Assembly: GCF_000002425.4 (NCBI RefSeq)
Contig: NC_037261.1
Coordinates: forward strand, 5,168,825 to 5,232,824
DNA from: Physcomitrium patens
Lineage: Eukaryota > Streptophyta > Bryopsida > Funariales > Funariaceae
DNA length: 64,000 nt
Direction of reading: 5' to 3'
Under the pieces are notes generated by a model. The model had not been told where the DNA came from. It searched no databases and was given only the letters and a program-made list of their open reading frames with translations. This document shows, piece after piece, positions 22,536 to 34,806 of the stretch. The position numbers and the translations under genes were made by a program. How positions within the stretch are numbered: the stretch's first letter is position 1; every line of letters starts with the position of its first letter.

Positions 22536-24752
22536 ATGGCGAAACCAGCAGTGGAGGCAGCCGAAGACTTAAAGTCACTGCACTGGGATTTGCGATCCAA
22601 GGTGGGAGACTGGGACCCCAAGTGCAAAAACGCAGGGCCGTGTCGAGTGGCGGGATGTGGCGCCCGCCCAATGCAGTCGCCGCTTACCTCTGATTTGTCC
22701 CTTCGGCTGAGCACTTGGGATTCGGAGCTTACGGAAGCATGCCCCCAGCTCGCTGGAGAGTGCGGAGGAACGTGGATTGCGTCGGGCGCAACAGGAGGCC
22801 CCGTCGGTCGAGGCCCCATCTTCGCCTTGGATTTGGCACCATGTGATGACGTTGGGTCTCCGCCGTCCCCGACCTCGCCCAAGGTTCGGATCGTTCCCAG
22901 CGTCTCGAAGAAACTTGTATTGGCATACCGGAACAAGGAATCCCTCGTGGAAGAAATTATTGATCTGAAGAGGGCTGTGCAAGACCAGCAGATGCACATC
23001 CAGCATCACAAGATCCAAGCTTCCATTATTGAGATGGAGAACAGGTGTGTTGCTTCATACCTCTTTCTTCAATTGTTTCGATCAATATTGGGGTTTTTAA
23101 CGGGCAGTTTGCAGAGATTCTTTTACATGGGGTTTAGAGCAGAGTAGTGCTGTTTTCAATTTGATAGCAGAGTTGATTTTTATTTTTATTTTGGAACAAA
23201 ACAAGGAGTGATGTACAATTTGGGCTTTGTAGCCGTCAATATAGTATGTATGGTCCCACCCCCGACCATATTTTTGAAATGAGGGTGAGCTTCTTGATTC
23301 AAGTAGCTGATCAATCTGGGAGGAGACGACTTGTCACCACAAATCCCTGTGCGCTGCTTCAAAAAACTACATTTTGAGGCTTTCCAGGGTTAAATTGGGA
23401 TCTAGGACATCGATTTTGGAATCAAACCGTTTCAAACTATACCTCGAGATTGGTAAATAGGAAAGAAGTGAGGCTTTTCGAAATGATTTCGCATAGTACT
23501 CTGGACAGTATGGACCGCGTTACCCAGGTATAAATTCGTCCTCGCGTGTTTTAGTGGACTTCGTTGGACATGTATAAAATGTGATTGAGAATATGAACTT
23601 TGGTACTGTTCACTTCGATATTACGGACTTGATAACACGAACATGAGCTTCATTAAGGTACTTCATCACTGGCAGGAAAATGATAAGGGATATTGAAGAC
23701 ATGGAGAAACCCAACTGCCATTCCAAAGCCACAAAACCTCAAGGAACAGTGAAACTACGTGCTAGAATTCAAGGTTAGATTCCACTCACTTAGTCGTCTG
23801 TATAGTTTGAGTTAAATGTCTTCAACTGGGTTATGTTCAAATCTTCCCATTGGCAGAGACTTCTGGGTAACATGCAGGTTTGAAAAATAAAATCGCACAA
23901 CTACAAAATAAGGCAGAGCAGCAAAGCGAAGAGATTCACAAGCTTCGAACTGATGCCCGTGTGTCGCATACTAAAGTATGCTTCATAATCCTCTTGGGTT
24001 AAGAGACAGGCTAGAATTTTGATTCAATCTGAAATTATTTTAAATTTAGATGATGCTGCATAAAGTCCTTTTCCTCAACTTATGTTCATTTTTTGGCCTT
24101 CATCTGAATAGTTTCTACATTCAACTGCACAATGCGAATGAATCCTCAGGAAATAGAGTTCGAGCGTGATGTTTTCGCGGGTGAGATCACAAGATTAACC
24201 TCACTTGTGAAGCGACTCAAGCAACTAGTTAATTATGCTGCGACCTTGGAGGATAGGGATCAGATAGGGCCCATGACCTTCAGGGTCAAAGAATTAGAAG
24301 ATGAAAGCATCAAGCTTGAGGAGGACAATGCAGTATGTACATTTCAAAACCGATTGTACTTCAATTAATTCGAGACTTTTCATTTTTTTTTTGACCAATG
24401 TCTGTACACAATGCACATGCTTTTTGGTTCTTAGCTTCTGTTACGGCTATCCACGCATCCTGAAAATCAGGGATTTGTCATGTTCTCTCGGAACGCGTCT
24501 GTGGACTGTGTTCTACAGAAACTGGAAAAGGAAATGGCTAAAACAGCGCATACTCTGAAATGGGCTCGTATCAAAGCCAACGACGATACGATGGAGGCGA
24601 GAAGTGCTGAAAAGAAGTGCAGGGATTTGGAGCACGCCAATGTGAGGATGGCAGCAGCAATTGAGAAGACTAAAAAGAGCAACAATCAACTTTCGAGTCA
24701 TTTAAAGACCACACAGAAGACGCTGAAAAAATTAAAGGGCAGCTTCTTCTGA
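22536..24752 (+). CDS. Coiled-coil protein, possible IQCE-like ciliary protein
   Basis: Five exons join in consistent phase: 22536-23044, 23676-23773, 23878-23975, 24150-24332, 24435-24752, giving 401 residues. All introns are GT-AG. The first ATG at 22536 is chosen because the frame upstream offers only GTG. The first 125 residues look disordered. From about 128 on the protein is almost all heptad coiled coil: SLVEEIIDLKRAV, then LRARIQGLKNKIAQLQ and EEIHKLRTDARV, then EIEFERDVFAGEITRL. That last block, a short basic TD segment followed by E-x-E-R-x-x-F-x-x-E-I-x-R-L, resembles the core of animal IQCE, which works with the EVC complex at the ciliary base. No IQ motif was seen. The identity is from memory of the pattern and is tentative; the gene model itself is solid. 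Confidence 0.8.
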
Positions 24753-25458
24753 AGTCCCGCTGAAGTTTTGCTTTTCTATCACGAGCTTTGCAAGGGGAGA
24801 TGGGCCCCCCATTCTGCATCCATCAGAGTCCTGATTTTACTTCGAAGCGTAGAGGCTTGAGTGTAAATAATTGATCGCGGAGCCATTGGTTAGAAAAACG
24901 CTGATGCTCAATGTAAGTATTGCCCAATTACAGTGACCTTGAATAGGCAGGTTGTAAAATACAGGAAAATAACCTTCACAAGTTCACAAATAGCTCTTCA
25001 GAAATGAGAGTGCACTCTGTCATGAAGAGATGCTCCTCTCAATTGTGACGCAGTGTCTTCATGGCGGATAGTCTACACCGGTAAACTTCAAACATTGACT
25101 TTTGGTAGAGTTTATTCATTTTGCCATCAGTTGATAGGACTGAGTGAAAAAGGTAACATTAAAACATAGGTGTTCGTCGGCCTGTAAAAGGGTAAAACAC
25201 TTCACTGATCTCCCGAGCTTGTCTGTGTCATTAGAAAGTTCATCGATCATGCTCCAGATGTCTAGATTGTAGCGGATTAAGCATGAAACAGGGGCATTTT
25301 TTGGTGAGAAACTCGTGTGTATGTCACGTATTTCTATACAATTAGACTTCGGTAATTCTGTTTTCTTGAATCTTACATGATTGCAGTGACAAACGGACTG
25401 CAATCTCTAGTGAAGTAAACGAACTAATGACATGGGGAGCCTCTCAGTGGCTGGAAGT
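24753..25458. other. Intergenic, convergent 3' ends
   Basis: Lies between the stop of the coiled-coil gene and the stop of the RWP-RK relic. Moderate GC, no coding homology. Probably 3' UTR of the coiled-coil gene. Confidence 0.4.
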
Positions 25459-26087
25459 CTAAATTGCACAAGTGCTGGACCGTAAGCTTTGTCGCACTGC
25501 ACCCTCGACAGCACTTAGAGATTTTGGCGCCTTCGAAATTCTGTGGAAATGGGATGTCATTCTCTCAGGAATCACTACTTTCTCGGGGCGTGGTTTCCTA
25601 ACAATGGTAATAGTGCAGTTGACAACAATTTCATTGTCTACTGGCGCATCAACTAGTGCATCCTGTTGTCCAACAGCGATTGCGTGTCCTAGCCTGTGGA
25701 TTGTGCTCTCCAAGCGCCTGATCTACATCTGCAATTGATCCAAACCACATTAGGTTCTAACCACATAATGTATTTGCTGATGCTGTTACGAAACCACTCA
25801 CCATAATTTAACTTGATTAACTGTAAGTGAAAACATGCAGAGCAATGTTCAAGTATAATTTGTAAAGAACTAATTAAACGAACATTCATTTCGTATATTT
25901 CAATACGTGGACACATAGTGCGATAAAAATTTAAATAGAAGAATGCCTCTAGAGGTCCTAACTTACCACCAGGCCAACCAGGGGAACCAATGTTTCTACA
26001 TGCTTTCTTCAGTGTTATCTGAGAAACTCCAAGCTTCTTGGTAGCCTAGACAACGCTAGGGTGAAAACACATAGAAATATCCGACAT
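25459..26087 (-). pseudogene. RWP-RK domain gene relic (RKD-like)
   Basis: Two exon-like pieces on the minus strand. Piece 1 (26087-25967) reads DISMCFHPSVV, stop TAG, then ATKKLGVSQITLKKACRNIG and S-P-G-W-P-G. This lines up with the RWP-RK core (D-L-S-x-x-F-H, A-A-K-x-L-G-V, T-x-L-K-x-x-C-R, G-I-x-R-W-P). Piece 2 (25728-25459) begins ATG TAG and continues IRRLESTIHRLGHAIA to a clean stop 85 codons later, matching the R-K-[I/L]-x-S-L-E end at the exact spacing. A good donor (GGTG|GTAAGT at 25967) and acceptor (TTGCAG before 25728) flank a 238-bp gap, but the phases do not agree. Two in-frame TAGs and the phase break argue for a pseudogene. RWP-RK/RKD proteins are plant transcription factors of egg-cell and nitrogen responses. 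Confidence 0.55.
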
Positions 26088-27036
26088 TTACGAATGATTC
26101 GTGCCAACTCCCTGGAATTTGAGAACACAGACCATTAGATCACATGAATAAGACATACGAGCAATAAAACACCGGCACATCAAGGAAAAAACACAATTTC
26201 AGCACATCAACACAGAGAGATGCACTTTTGGTTAGTAACTATCCAACAGGAAATCAAATCCACAAGTGTTTCAACTGCCAAACGACCTTCTGAACACCTC
26301 TAATAAAAATCATAAGCAAATTGGAATCATTTGTTCAACAACGATGAAACGCTTCGAAGAGCACCTAACAAAAAATCACACAAAAGATTCACAAATTCTG
26401 ACGCACCTTTACCATCTCCAACTGTGACCTAAAATAGAGACTCGTCCCTATAAAAGACACTCGTTTGGTTTCTCACGGTTCATATACCTCGCCGACAAGT
26501 CTGTCACTTCAGAGTGTTTAATCTTAACATACGATTGAAGCAAGCATACTTATACAATAAACCCTTTCTCAAAAACCCAGTCTTGACGGGTACCTCTACC
26601 ACTGAGATAAGTTCCTGCAGTCTCGTTCACATATCGCGCCGAGCTCCACTGGTGCTACCTCGCAGACACCGTGAACTCGATCTTTTTCACCAGTCCAGTG
26701 ACTCCATCGCCACGTCCTCCACTACCATTTTCAGAACTAGCGGGTGGAGATGTCGGCTGCTAGACTTAAGTTTTTCAGTACTGTTCACATTCTAGATATG
26801 TCCCACGAACTACCTGGACTCTACTGAACCAAAAAAAACTCTTCTTCCTTGAACTCAACAGGTAGCTTCACTGTTTACTTCTCGCATCTTCAGGTGAAAT
26901 AATAATGTGAACAAGACCTCTTTCACTCTTAATTAATTCCCTTAAAGTGCATACCTTTACGACCTTGTCGAGTTTTATACGGTTCGTCTCGCAGCAATTA
27001 GATACAGCCCAAGGCAGCCTAATCAACCTCCTCCAG
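26088..27036. other. Spacer upstream of the RWP-RK relic and downstream of TAF1B
   Basis: Moderate GC (about 40%) with no frame I could connect to the relic. An ATG GTA AAG followed by a GTGCGT donor-like sequence near 26.42 kb could be a lost first exon, but this is speculative. Confidence 0.35.
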
Positions 27037-29934
27037 TTATTCAGACCCATGACCGGCTTCATTAAATGATTTATCGTGAAACTTTGAGGTTCTCTTTTCC
27101 ACTTTTATGATTCCTTTTTCCACATTCAAGATTGCCATGTGTAGTACACGAGGGTCAACGTCTATGATTTTCGCACAAGCCCTTAGAACAAAGAGATAAT
27201 CTTCATGAACAGGTCGCATATCGTCTCTAGTAATCACGTAAGTCCAATACTCGTTCTCCCGAGGCACATGTTTAGGAGGGTCAATGATACAAAACCCAAG
27301 ATCCTCCATCCCTCTTAGTAATGGATCTGTCTGTAACTTTGATGATGTTTTCTTCGACTTTTTACCAGGCTTCGATTGTTTATAAAAGCTATTTTCTTCA
27401 GAATCTAAAAGCAGTAATCCATTAGTGCCAATGTCAGATTCCGTGTTTTGTGATTCTTTAGATATAGTTCCTCTCAAAGAACCCTGCAGGAAACAAAATA
27501 ACAGGAAAGCTGTTGGTCACTCAACGAGCACAGAAACCTGAGAAATAATAAGGCAAATAATCAAGGCTGTATCTTGAGCACTTTAGCTTGATACGAAATC
27601 ATGTCCAAGGCTATGTCACGTGATTTATTCTTGCAGTACTAAATGCATAAGAAGGTTTTGAAAATATTCACGCTGGGTATCTATTAAAAACGCCAAAAAG
27701 AACTAGTGAGCCCACAAACTAATTACGCATGAACATGTATAATAGAAGTTAAAACAGACAGGTAACCTGTTTAGCAGACTGTTCGTAAATTCCCCAAAAG
27801 TAATCACGTAGGTCTTCATCATTCGACATGCCATCATTAGCAAAAATGGTTTCTCGACAGTACCGCAAGTAGTCTGTGAGCTGCTCTTGATCATCTGTTT
27901 CAGGCCCGTAATACCACTCAGCTATATAGACCAAATACCTGTCACCTATGATGTTACCGTGGTAGAGAATGCATTAAACAATATGATTGTTTACCTTCAA
28001 TCACGACTTCCCAAATTTTTCTTTTTCTAGAATGAAAACAACCTTTTAAGTGCTAATAACAAAAAATTCACTAGTAAGAAGGGGACAATAAGGAAAAAAA
28101 CTGCAATTCCCCATAAATAAGTGAAAAAATCGTCACCTGATGTTGATTACCAAATACCAGCAAATGTCAGTGTGATTACAGCTAGACTCAAAACCTATTC
28201 AGAAAGAAACATGCTTACAAAGGATAAACTGTGCCTTAGCGCTGCCAAAATATCAATAAGAGGGAAGCCAAGAAGAAAAATGACTAGAGAAATCACCAAC
28301 TTGGTTGATATCGTTATGCAGTAAGAGCTTTATCTTCGTTACAAACTCTTCCGCATTCCACTGCTCTTCCTTTCGCACTTCCAACGTGTCCATTGATTCA
28401 TCATCTCCACTAACTGCATCAAAGTCTTTACTTGACAATCTGTATCTACCATCCAGATTGTAAAGAATCTTGAAGACAACTACTAACGCTGCCATTACGT
28501 ATACGCGAGTAGGGACTTTGCTCACTTGACTGGTGAGCCACAATCCTGAACTTGGAAACCACTCATATAATCTACAAACATAAGGTGCTAGTTTCTCAAC
28601 AGGAAGGTCGAGTTCTTTCAAAAATCTCCTAGAAATTGCATGGAAATTAATCGGAGGCAATTCTAAGCCTATTCGATCTCCAATTAGACTGGCAAGATAC
28701 TCTACTACTCGAGCATTTGTCATTCTTAGAGGTTTAAAGATCTTGCTAGCTTTGAACAATTGAAGCTCAGGTATCCAATTAGAACGCTTTTCAATTGCTG
28801 TATATGCACTCAAGTACGGTAGAGTTCCTTCAAATGCCCAGTTTATGATGTCAGTTGGAAGAATTGGTTCCCGGGCCAAATGGCATACTAGATACGTTAT
28901 TGCAAGTGAAGAGCGGAGAGGAATTCGTGCCTTGAGACTTCGAAGCCATACAAAGCGAGTCCTTTCACCATAGGTGGTCCAGGGCTCACCAACAACTCTT
29001 TTCTTCCTTCTCGGCTTTACCTCCTTGCTAATTACAGGTTTCTCATCCTTGTCAAGTTCCAACCCTGCCGAACACCAACCCACACCAACAATTCACAAAT
29101 GTAAGAATGGAAAGAATTGCAGGAATACAAGGTCATTGGAGGCATGACGACTGCTACAAAGACACAAAATAGCATGAACAAAATTGAAAGAATCGTGTAG
29201 TCATCGAATATCGCAACCAAGTAAAGATTACTGACAATTTCGGGAAAATTGAAATGGGTGAGAGACGCGGAACTACCTGCCAGGGCATTATTCTCATCTT
29301 CCGTATCTTCCTTGTCCGACTTCTCATGCTGCGCTTCTGCGACTAGCAAAGCCTCTTCCGCCCACCCTTTTTCATACACACAAGTGCTCCTCACAAACTT
29401 CATCCACACGGGCCCCAGAATGCCACACACCAGCGGAGTGACCCCGAACGATTGCACCAACGCCTCACATTGCATCTGTACCAACATCTGCACGCCCTCG
29501 ACATACACTTTCCGCACCCTGGCCGCCAACTTCTCTGATTCCGTCAAACCTAAATCTTCAATATCAGACTGAGGATTCCCAGGTATCTGAGAATGTTTCA
29601 CAGACTGAGCGAAAGGCAGAATATCGTCGCCAAATTGAGACTGATACTGAGATTGGAATTGAGAGGATTGAAAAAAGGCGAGATCATCTTCAGTAGCCAA
29701 TTGCGAAGCCTGAGTTGCCAAAGTGTTCTGTAATTCCTGAGTCGCAAGTTGAGACTCTTTACGTGCGATACCGCGCTCACGAACGTTCCTTGCATTGTAG
29801 ACGTGCGTGTCGTCGTAATCAAATGCTTGATCCTGATAAAATTGAGATTGGGATCCACAAACGTTGCAATATGAAAAACCATCGCCGCCAACTGATAAAT
29901 CAGCGGCGCCACACACACTACAAAGACCCGACAT
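27037..29934 (-). CDS. TAF1B: RNA polymerase I initiation factor TAF1B/Rrn7
   Basis: Four exons in consistent phase: 29934-29277, 29064-28297, 27945-27767, 27483-27037, giving 683 residues, close to plant relatives and longer than the human (about 590) and yeast proteins. TAF1B/Rrn7 is the TFIIB-like factor that recruits RNA polymerase I to rRNA promoters in the nucleolus. The N-terminus has the Rrn7-type zinc ribbon: Cys5, Cys8, Cys23 and Cys26 (LCSVCG and YCNVCG). Exon 2 holds the cyclin-like core, starting with basic KPRRKKRVVGEPWTTYGERT and containing IPLRSSLAITYLVCHLAREPILPTDI. Exon 4 is charged and ends at a TAA. The start ATG at 29934 places the zinc ribbon at residue 5; upstream in-frame codons are not ATG. 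A telo-box lies 34 bp upstream, as in many plant genes of ribosome production. Confidence 0.92.
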
Positions 29935-29967
29935 CGCTACAAGTACCAGCAAGCAAACCCACACGCT

Positions 29968-29976
29968 AAACCCTAA
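29968..29976. promoter_or_regulatory. Telo-box upstream of TAF1B
   Basis: AAACCCTAA, 34 bp upstream of the TAF1B start codon. In plants this motif is enriched in promoters and leaders of ribosomal protein and rRNA-synthesis genes, which suits the target gene. Confidence 0.6.
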
Positions 29977-30549
29977 CTACCAGAACCGAAGAGAAACATA
30001 TCGATTTTGGACCTGGAAACAGATTCCCCACAACGAGGACTCTTCAAACCCGCCAGAAAACTCTGTACATATTATCCCGTGCACTCTGCAGCACTAAATT
30101 TGACACAACCCCAGTGATGCCAGATTGTTGTATACAACTCTCAATAACACACACTGCTCAAAATCACTCTGCTACAAACTACAAAGTTCTATCTACACAC
30201 GCAGCGTCTGAATTCTTTTGCAAAGCCATTAAACTTGAACACAGAGAATTTAAACAGACTTGTGCTATGCTTAGAAACTCTCTTGAAACCCGTCAAGTTC
30301 GATCACCATGTACAGTAATCTTTCTCCTTTTTCGTCGACTTTTCCCAAAAAATTTAAGGGTTTTCAAAAAAATAAAATAGAATAACCTTTCGCAGATATT
30401 GATAAGAGAAATGCTTCCAATTGCATCGGCAGCTATACATAGTAACGATTTCTTCACAAATGATTGGAAGATGGATATAGCTACAGCATAGGTACATGGA
30501 CTTGGTGTGTTGGCTATGGGCTGTGCATCAGTCCTCCTTCCGCTGACTT

Positions 30550-30702
30550 CTAGAAAACATTTTGAGCATAAGCGGGTTCCTTGAGAATGCATCGATACAT
30601 AATATTCTGGAGCCAGTGGAGAACTGAGCTATCTGTAATTTCAAGCATGGCCAGGCTCTCTAGTAATTTGGCGATAACTCTTCTGTGATGTTTGAGGACT
30701 TA
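30550..30702 (-). other. Exon-like patch of about 50 codons, unknown protein
   Basis: On the minus strand a stretch opened by a TAA reads HHRRVIAKLLESLAMLEI and then VLHWLQNIMYRCILKEPAY before a TAG. Amphipathic and protein-like, with an AG acceptor candidate (CATCACAG) near its start. No family recognised and no partner exon found. Possibly the last exon of a lost gene. Confidence 0.3.
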
Positions 30703-30721
30703 GAAGAGTGATCAACAGCGA

Positions 30722-31103
30722 AGTGCGATTTTGCCAAGTAACTGCCCAAAGTTGTGCCAGGTCATCTTACATCTCGCTGAATTAGGTCTAAAGTGTAAGC
30801 AGGGCATGGATGACTGTGAAATAAAATGCCGAGATTGTTCCTCGATATATCTTAAGGTTGATTGATTGTTTGCTGATTGAGCGTCCATTAGTGCAGAGCT
30901 GGTGGGTTACGTATGATGTGTTCAAGTTCGGGATTCAGGAGATTATTACAATGTGGCGCGACTTGGCGCTAGAAAATCGGAACGTGCAGGGAGGAAAAGA
31001 GAGCAAGGAACATAGTGTACATGAGTTTTCAGCAGCGCAAGGTGACAATCAGGAGAGCGATGCGGAGTTGCTGCCTTTTCATGTGAAGGAATGCTATGTG
31101 TAA
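30722..31103 (+). other. Two adjacent coding-like frames, probable gene fragment
   Basis: One frame to about 30.86 kb is Cys-rich (CPKLCQVILHLAELGLKC then DDCEIKCRDC). The next, shifted by one base, runs SWWVTYDVFKFGIQEI to a stop at 31103. Only about 40 bp separate plausible splice sites, too short for a normal plant intron, so a frameshift is more likely. Family unknown. Confidence 0.3.
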
Positions 31104-33999
31104 ATGGTACAAACCCTGGATCAATTTGGGATCTTTCTTAGATTAGCTGTAATGCTCGAGGGTTGCTATTGGATTGCAATTGGGGTGCTGAAAGCTGACC
31201 CTAATTCTACCCCTCCTAGTACCAAACCATGTCTTTGATTGAAACGGTTGTTCACTTGCTGATGAGCGTTGACGAACTGTTTAGTTCGGCATATATTTGG
31301 GCAATCAGACAGCGCTTTCTATGAGCGAATTTGAGTTACAAAATCTTGCCGTTGTGTGATAGTTTAGAAAAAATAGTTTAGATCTATTTCTAAAAGTGCA
31401 CCACATGATGTTCTGTTGTTCTGGTGGTGCAAGGTCAGAATTATCTGTGGGCCGTAATGGTTTAGGTGTCACATTAGAGAACTTCTTGAATTGATTCTAT
31501 GTTGGATGTAGCAATGCGTTTCTGTACTTCAACGTGTGCAAATCTCTCAGTGGGTTACATGTTTTACCGAAGGCATGGTTTTTATATCGTGCTCCGGTTT
31601 GACGTTCCCTGATAGTTTGTATGCAGTGATCAATTGTCTTTCTCGTGCATGTTTGTGAAAAAACTGCGTATGCCCTGATTTCTTTCTATGCTTCTATTTG
31701 CGTGCAATATTCGTAAATTTTGCAATTCTGCAGTCTGTTATGCCTAACTTACAGTTTCTTCTCCCCATTGGTATTTCATAAGCTCAATCGAGTCTTTAGA
31801 TATGAAAGTGCTCCTGTTCGAGACTAACTTTGAGCCTTAAGCAGTAGCCTTTGCTATAGATACCTCCAAGAGAAAGTGCAGCCTTCCACACGTAAACATC
31901 GCAAGTATAACGATCATCTTCTCATTACAGATGGACATCGTTTGGTGGATTGGAATGTGCTCAACCCAACCATTTGTCCTAGCGCCCGAGGCTGATTGCA
32001 GGGCGAATGACGGACATCAACGAATAAGCTAAGGAAGGCATTAAGAACGTTGTATCAAAAGGTGAGAAGTGTTCCATTTGGCTGGGAGATACAATCGCAG
32101 GTTAATAAACAATTCTGCAGCTCTCTTACACTCATTGTGGGTTTCCAGAATATGTGCATTGAAGCATTTGTGATTGAGTCATGCTTCTGCTACGCGCAAC
32201 TAGTTCCACCTTGCAAACGGACAGGGCAATAGACTTACCTAGATTGGCCATATTCTGCAACAGGAAACTTATATGCTCCAGCACCAATATGATAAGACCA
32301 GCAATTTCCTGTGGAAGCTGCTATCGATAATAGCAGGTGCTGTCACGTCACAACTAGCAGTAACCTCTCCTGGATTTGTTCTTAACATTCGGGTGCTTGT
32401 ATATTGGAGATCACGTTTGTTGGAAATTGATTGAGGAGTTTATGTTCTGTGCAGGTTCTATGTTCCAAGGGTCGAAGGTAGTTCAAGTGTTACCTGGATT
32501 TGTTCGATGATTTTTCGATGAATTTACGTTGCCATTAATATGCTTTGGGACTTTTTAGGATACTTACAGCATGCATGGCCGGTGAAGTTGTGAAGCCTTA
32601 ACACGTTTTTCTTAGCCTTAGGTTTCGTGAAAGACCGATGGGTTTCTTCCTCACCTGCCAGTACTTCAACTCCCTCCTTAAGTATTTCCCTCCTTGCTTC
32701 TCAAAACTCCATCAATTGTCAAGCCAAGTGCGCTTGAATGTTAGGTGTAAAGATATTGTGTGTAATTTGGAATGCAAACTGTTCAACCTGAACATCGTCT
32801 TGTAGCCCCTTTGTGATCAGTAGCGCACCCTAAATTGACAGGGATGACTTTTCACCCAGTTTTCAATAAGGGTTCACTCGCATCCCGCAGGTTCAAGGCA
32901 TCCAGTGCGTAGAACATTGTTGAAATTTTCTGAATTTATGCAACTTTCTAATTGTAGTATATGTTGGTCTTTTTTCCAGCCCAAGGGTGCAATTGCGTTG
33001 TTATGTTTGTGTTTGATGTCATGTGAGCTTACGAATGAGAACAATAGGGTCAATGCTTTCGCTGAGGACATTCTCTTGTCAGAATCACTGGCCAATTGTA
33101 AGGTTTCATTTCACACCACCAGTTGAATGTTTGGTCACCATATTTTCAATCGCCGACCGACCGGTGTCACAAATCACTTGTCGTCAACCTCTGAGCATCA
33201 GCATTTACACCTTCATCATATGACGTGGCCATCAAGCTAGGTCTGGCATCTTCCCAATGTACAGTTCCATTGAATCATAAGGACAAGAGGGATCTTGTTT
33301 TCGTATTATCTAAGGATCATACCCCTCGAGATGGTTGCCCTTTTAAAATCTTCCATCGACTGCTTCTCAATGAAATTTCAAGAATACAAAGTGTTACCGC
33401 AGAGATAAAGCGTATACTTCGTCTTCATTTCCTTGCCAGTACAACTCAAGAGCCGAAAATGTATTATATACAAAACCCTACAAGAACAATGTAGAACAAA
33501 ATTAGAAAATCGAGAAACAAAATTTTAAAAGGGTTACCTCTATGGACGATAAAAATATCAAGTATAAAAATAAGTTTCGAAGGAAAAAGGTGGCAAGTGG
33601 GATCAAATTCCAAGATCTTCAAAGGAACTCGAAGAAAACAAGCAAGGATTCCTTGTGTTAGGGAGGCAAGGCGTGTGCAGATTTTGGCAGAGGATGAAGA
33701 AGTCGCCGTGACACATCTACACGCGGGAAGACAGACTAATCGATGTACACCTGAGAGTGCAGGAAATTTGGGGAAACGGGGGGTGTGACCGCAGGATTTC
33801 AGCAGAGGCTAACATTGCAACAGAACTGTACGTGGAGACATTAGACAAAAGCCAGCCCACCCAGCCAACCAAGAATAAGTTATAAAGATGTAAGTATGCT
33901 CTAGGATTTTGTGGGTTAAGTTCGAGGCTCCAAAGGCAATGGGTAGAATCCTGGCAAGACAATTTGTTCGCGGCGGCGAGCTTCGCTGCCCTATTCTTC

Positions 34000-34803
34000 C
34001 TCATTTTCGATATCTTCGTTTTGGACCCACCCACATATCCATCGCCATGCGATGATTTCAGAGCTGCACAAGCCTCCTCAATCTCCCTGATTCTGCTCTA
34101 TCTCTTCATTCTAGAATCTTCGTTTCCAAGTCTGGTTCTTTGTTTCTTCGTTTCTTAGTTTTTCTTCCTCTCTTCCCTGTTCTCATCTCTATCTATCTGG
34201 TAAGTATCATCTCCCAGTATATGGTATCATCAGACACTCCCCTGCAATTGCCTAACCCTCGTGTTGTGGTTTTTATTCTTTGGGGTTTTTAAGAGTAGCA
34301 TTTGTGTATTTGTATGTCGCTGGTGTTTTTGGGTTTGTGGAATGAGCTGGGGTTAGGGGTCGGGGACGAAGATTGGCATTTAGTCGTGAAAACGATGGTC
34401 TGTTAGTTATCATGGCGTTTGAATTAGTGACAAAGGAAGTGCCAGGGGTGTGTTTTTTGGTAGAAATTAGTGGGTGTTGTTGAGTTTCTGTGTAGCTCGA
34501 AGTTTTCGGTGACTTTTGAGCTTCGCCTGGAGGTTTTCACAATTAGGCTTCCTCCTGCGCCGTGTCGCCGGCAGCAGCGTGTGTCGTGTGAGACTTCGTC
34601 GCTAGGTATCAGTCAAGTTTTGGTAGGGATGGGTTTTTCCTGCAGTAATGTACTGCACAGGGAGGAGTTTGCTTTGCGGGTAGCGTCTAAGCCTTCTCTA
34701 CAAAGAAACTCCTGGGTTTGCGCAAGCCTGGATCACAAGCTTTTGAAGCTTAGGGTTAATATTGCAGTGCTGATTGTAGGCGAGTTCTTGTGGAGGCTGA
34801 CAG
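34000..34803 (+). other. Probable leader exon and 5' UTR intron of the zinc-ribbon gene
   Basis: A pyrimidine-rich leader ends ATCTATCTG at 34199, followed by a perfect donor GTAAGT. The matching acceptor GACAG lies at 34803, three bases before the ATG at 34807. Leader introns of this size are common in plants. The transcript start, near 34.0 kb, is a guess. Confidence 0.5.
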
Positions 34804-34806
34804 ACC

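Larger units (their letters stand above)
29977..34000. other. Spacer with scattered exon-like patches, no intact gene
   Basis: GC about 42%, clearly not transposon DNA. Several short stretches translate to protein-like text without joining into a gene: minus 30702-30550, plus about 30722-31103, and plus about 32.24-32.35 kb (ILQQETYMLQHQYDKT). 33225-33494 is open for 89 codons without homology. Either decayed gene pieces or long non-coding transcripts. Confidence 0.35.

Noticed and set aside
22481-23018. Minus-strand open frames opposite exon 1 of the coiled-coil gene
   Set aside because: Shadows of the GC-rich exon. The plus-strand frame has splice sites in phase with four further exons.
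28298-28301. TAF1B exon 2 ending at 28301 (CAA|GTTGGT)
   Set aside because: This donor puts exon 3 out of frame. The donor four bases further (TTG|GTGATT at 28297) restores YLVYIAEWYYG.
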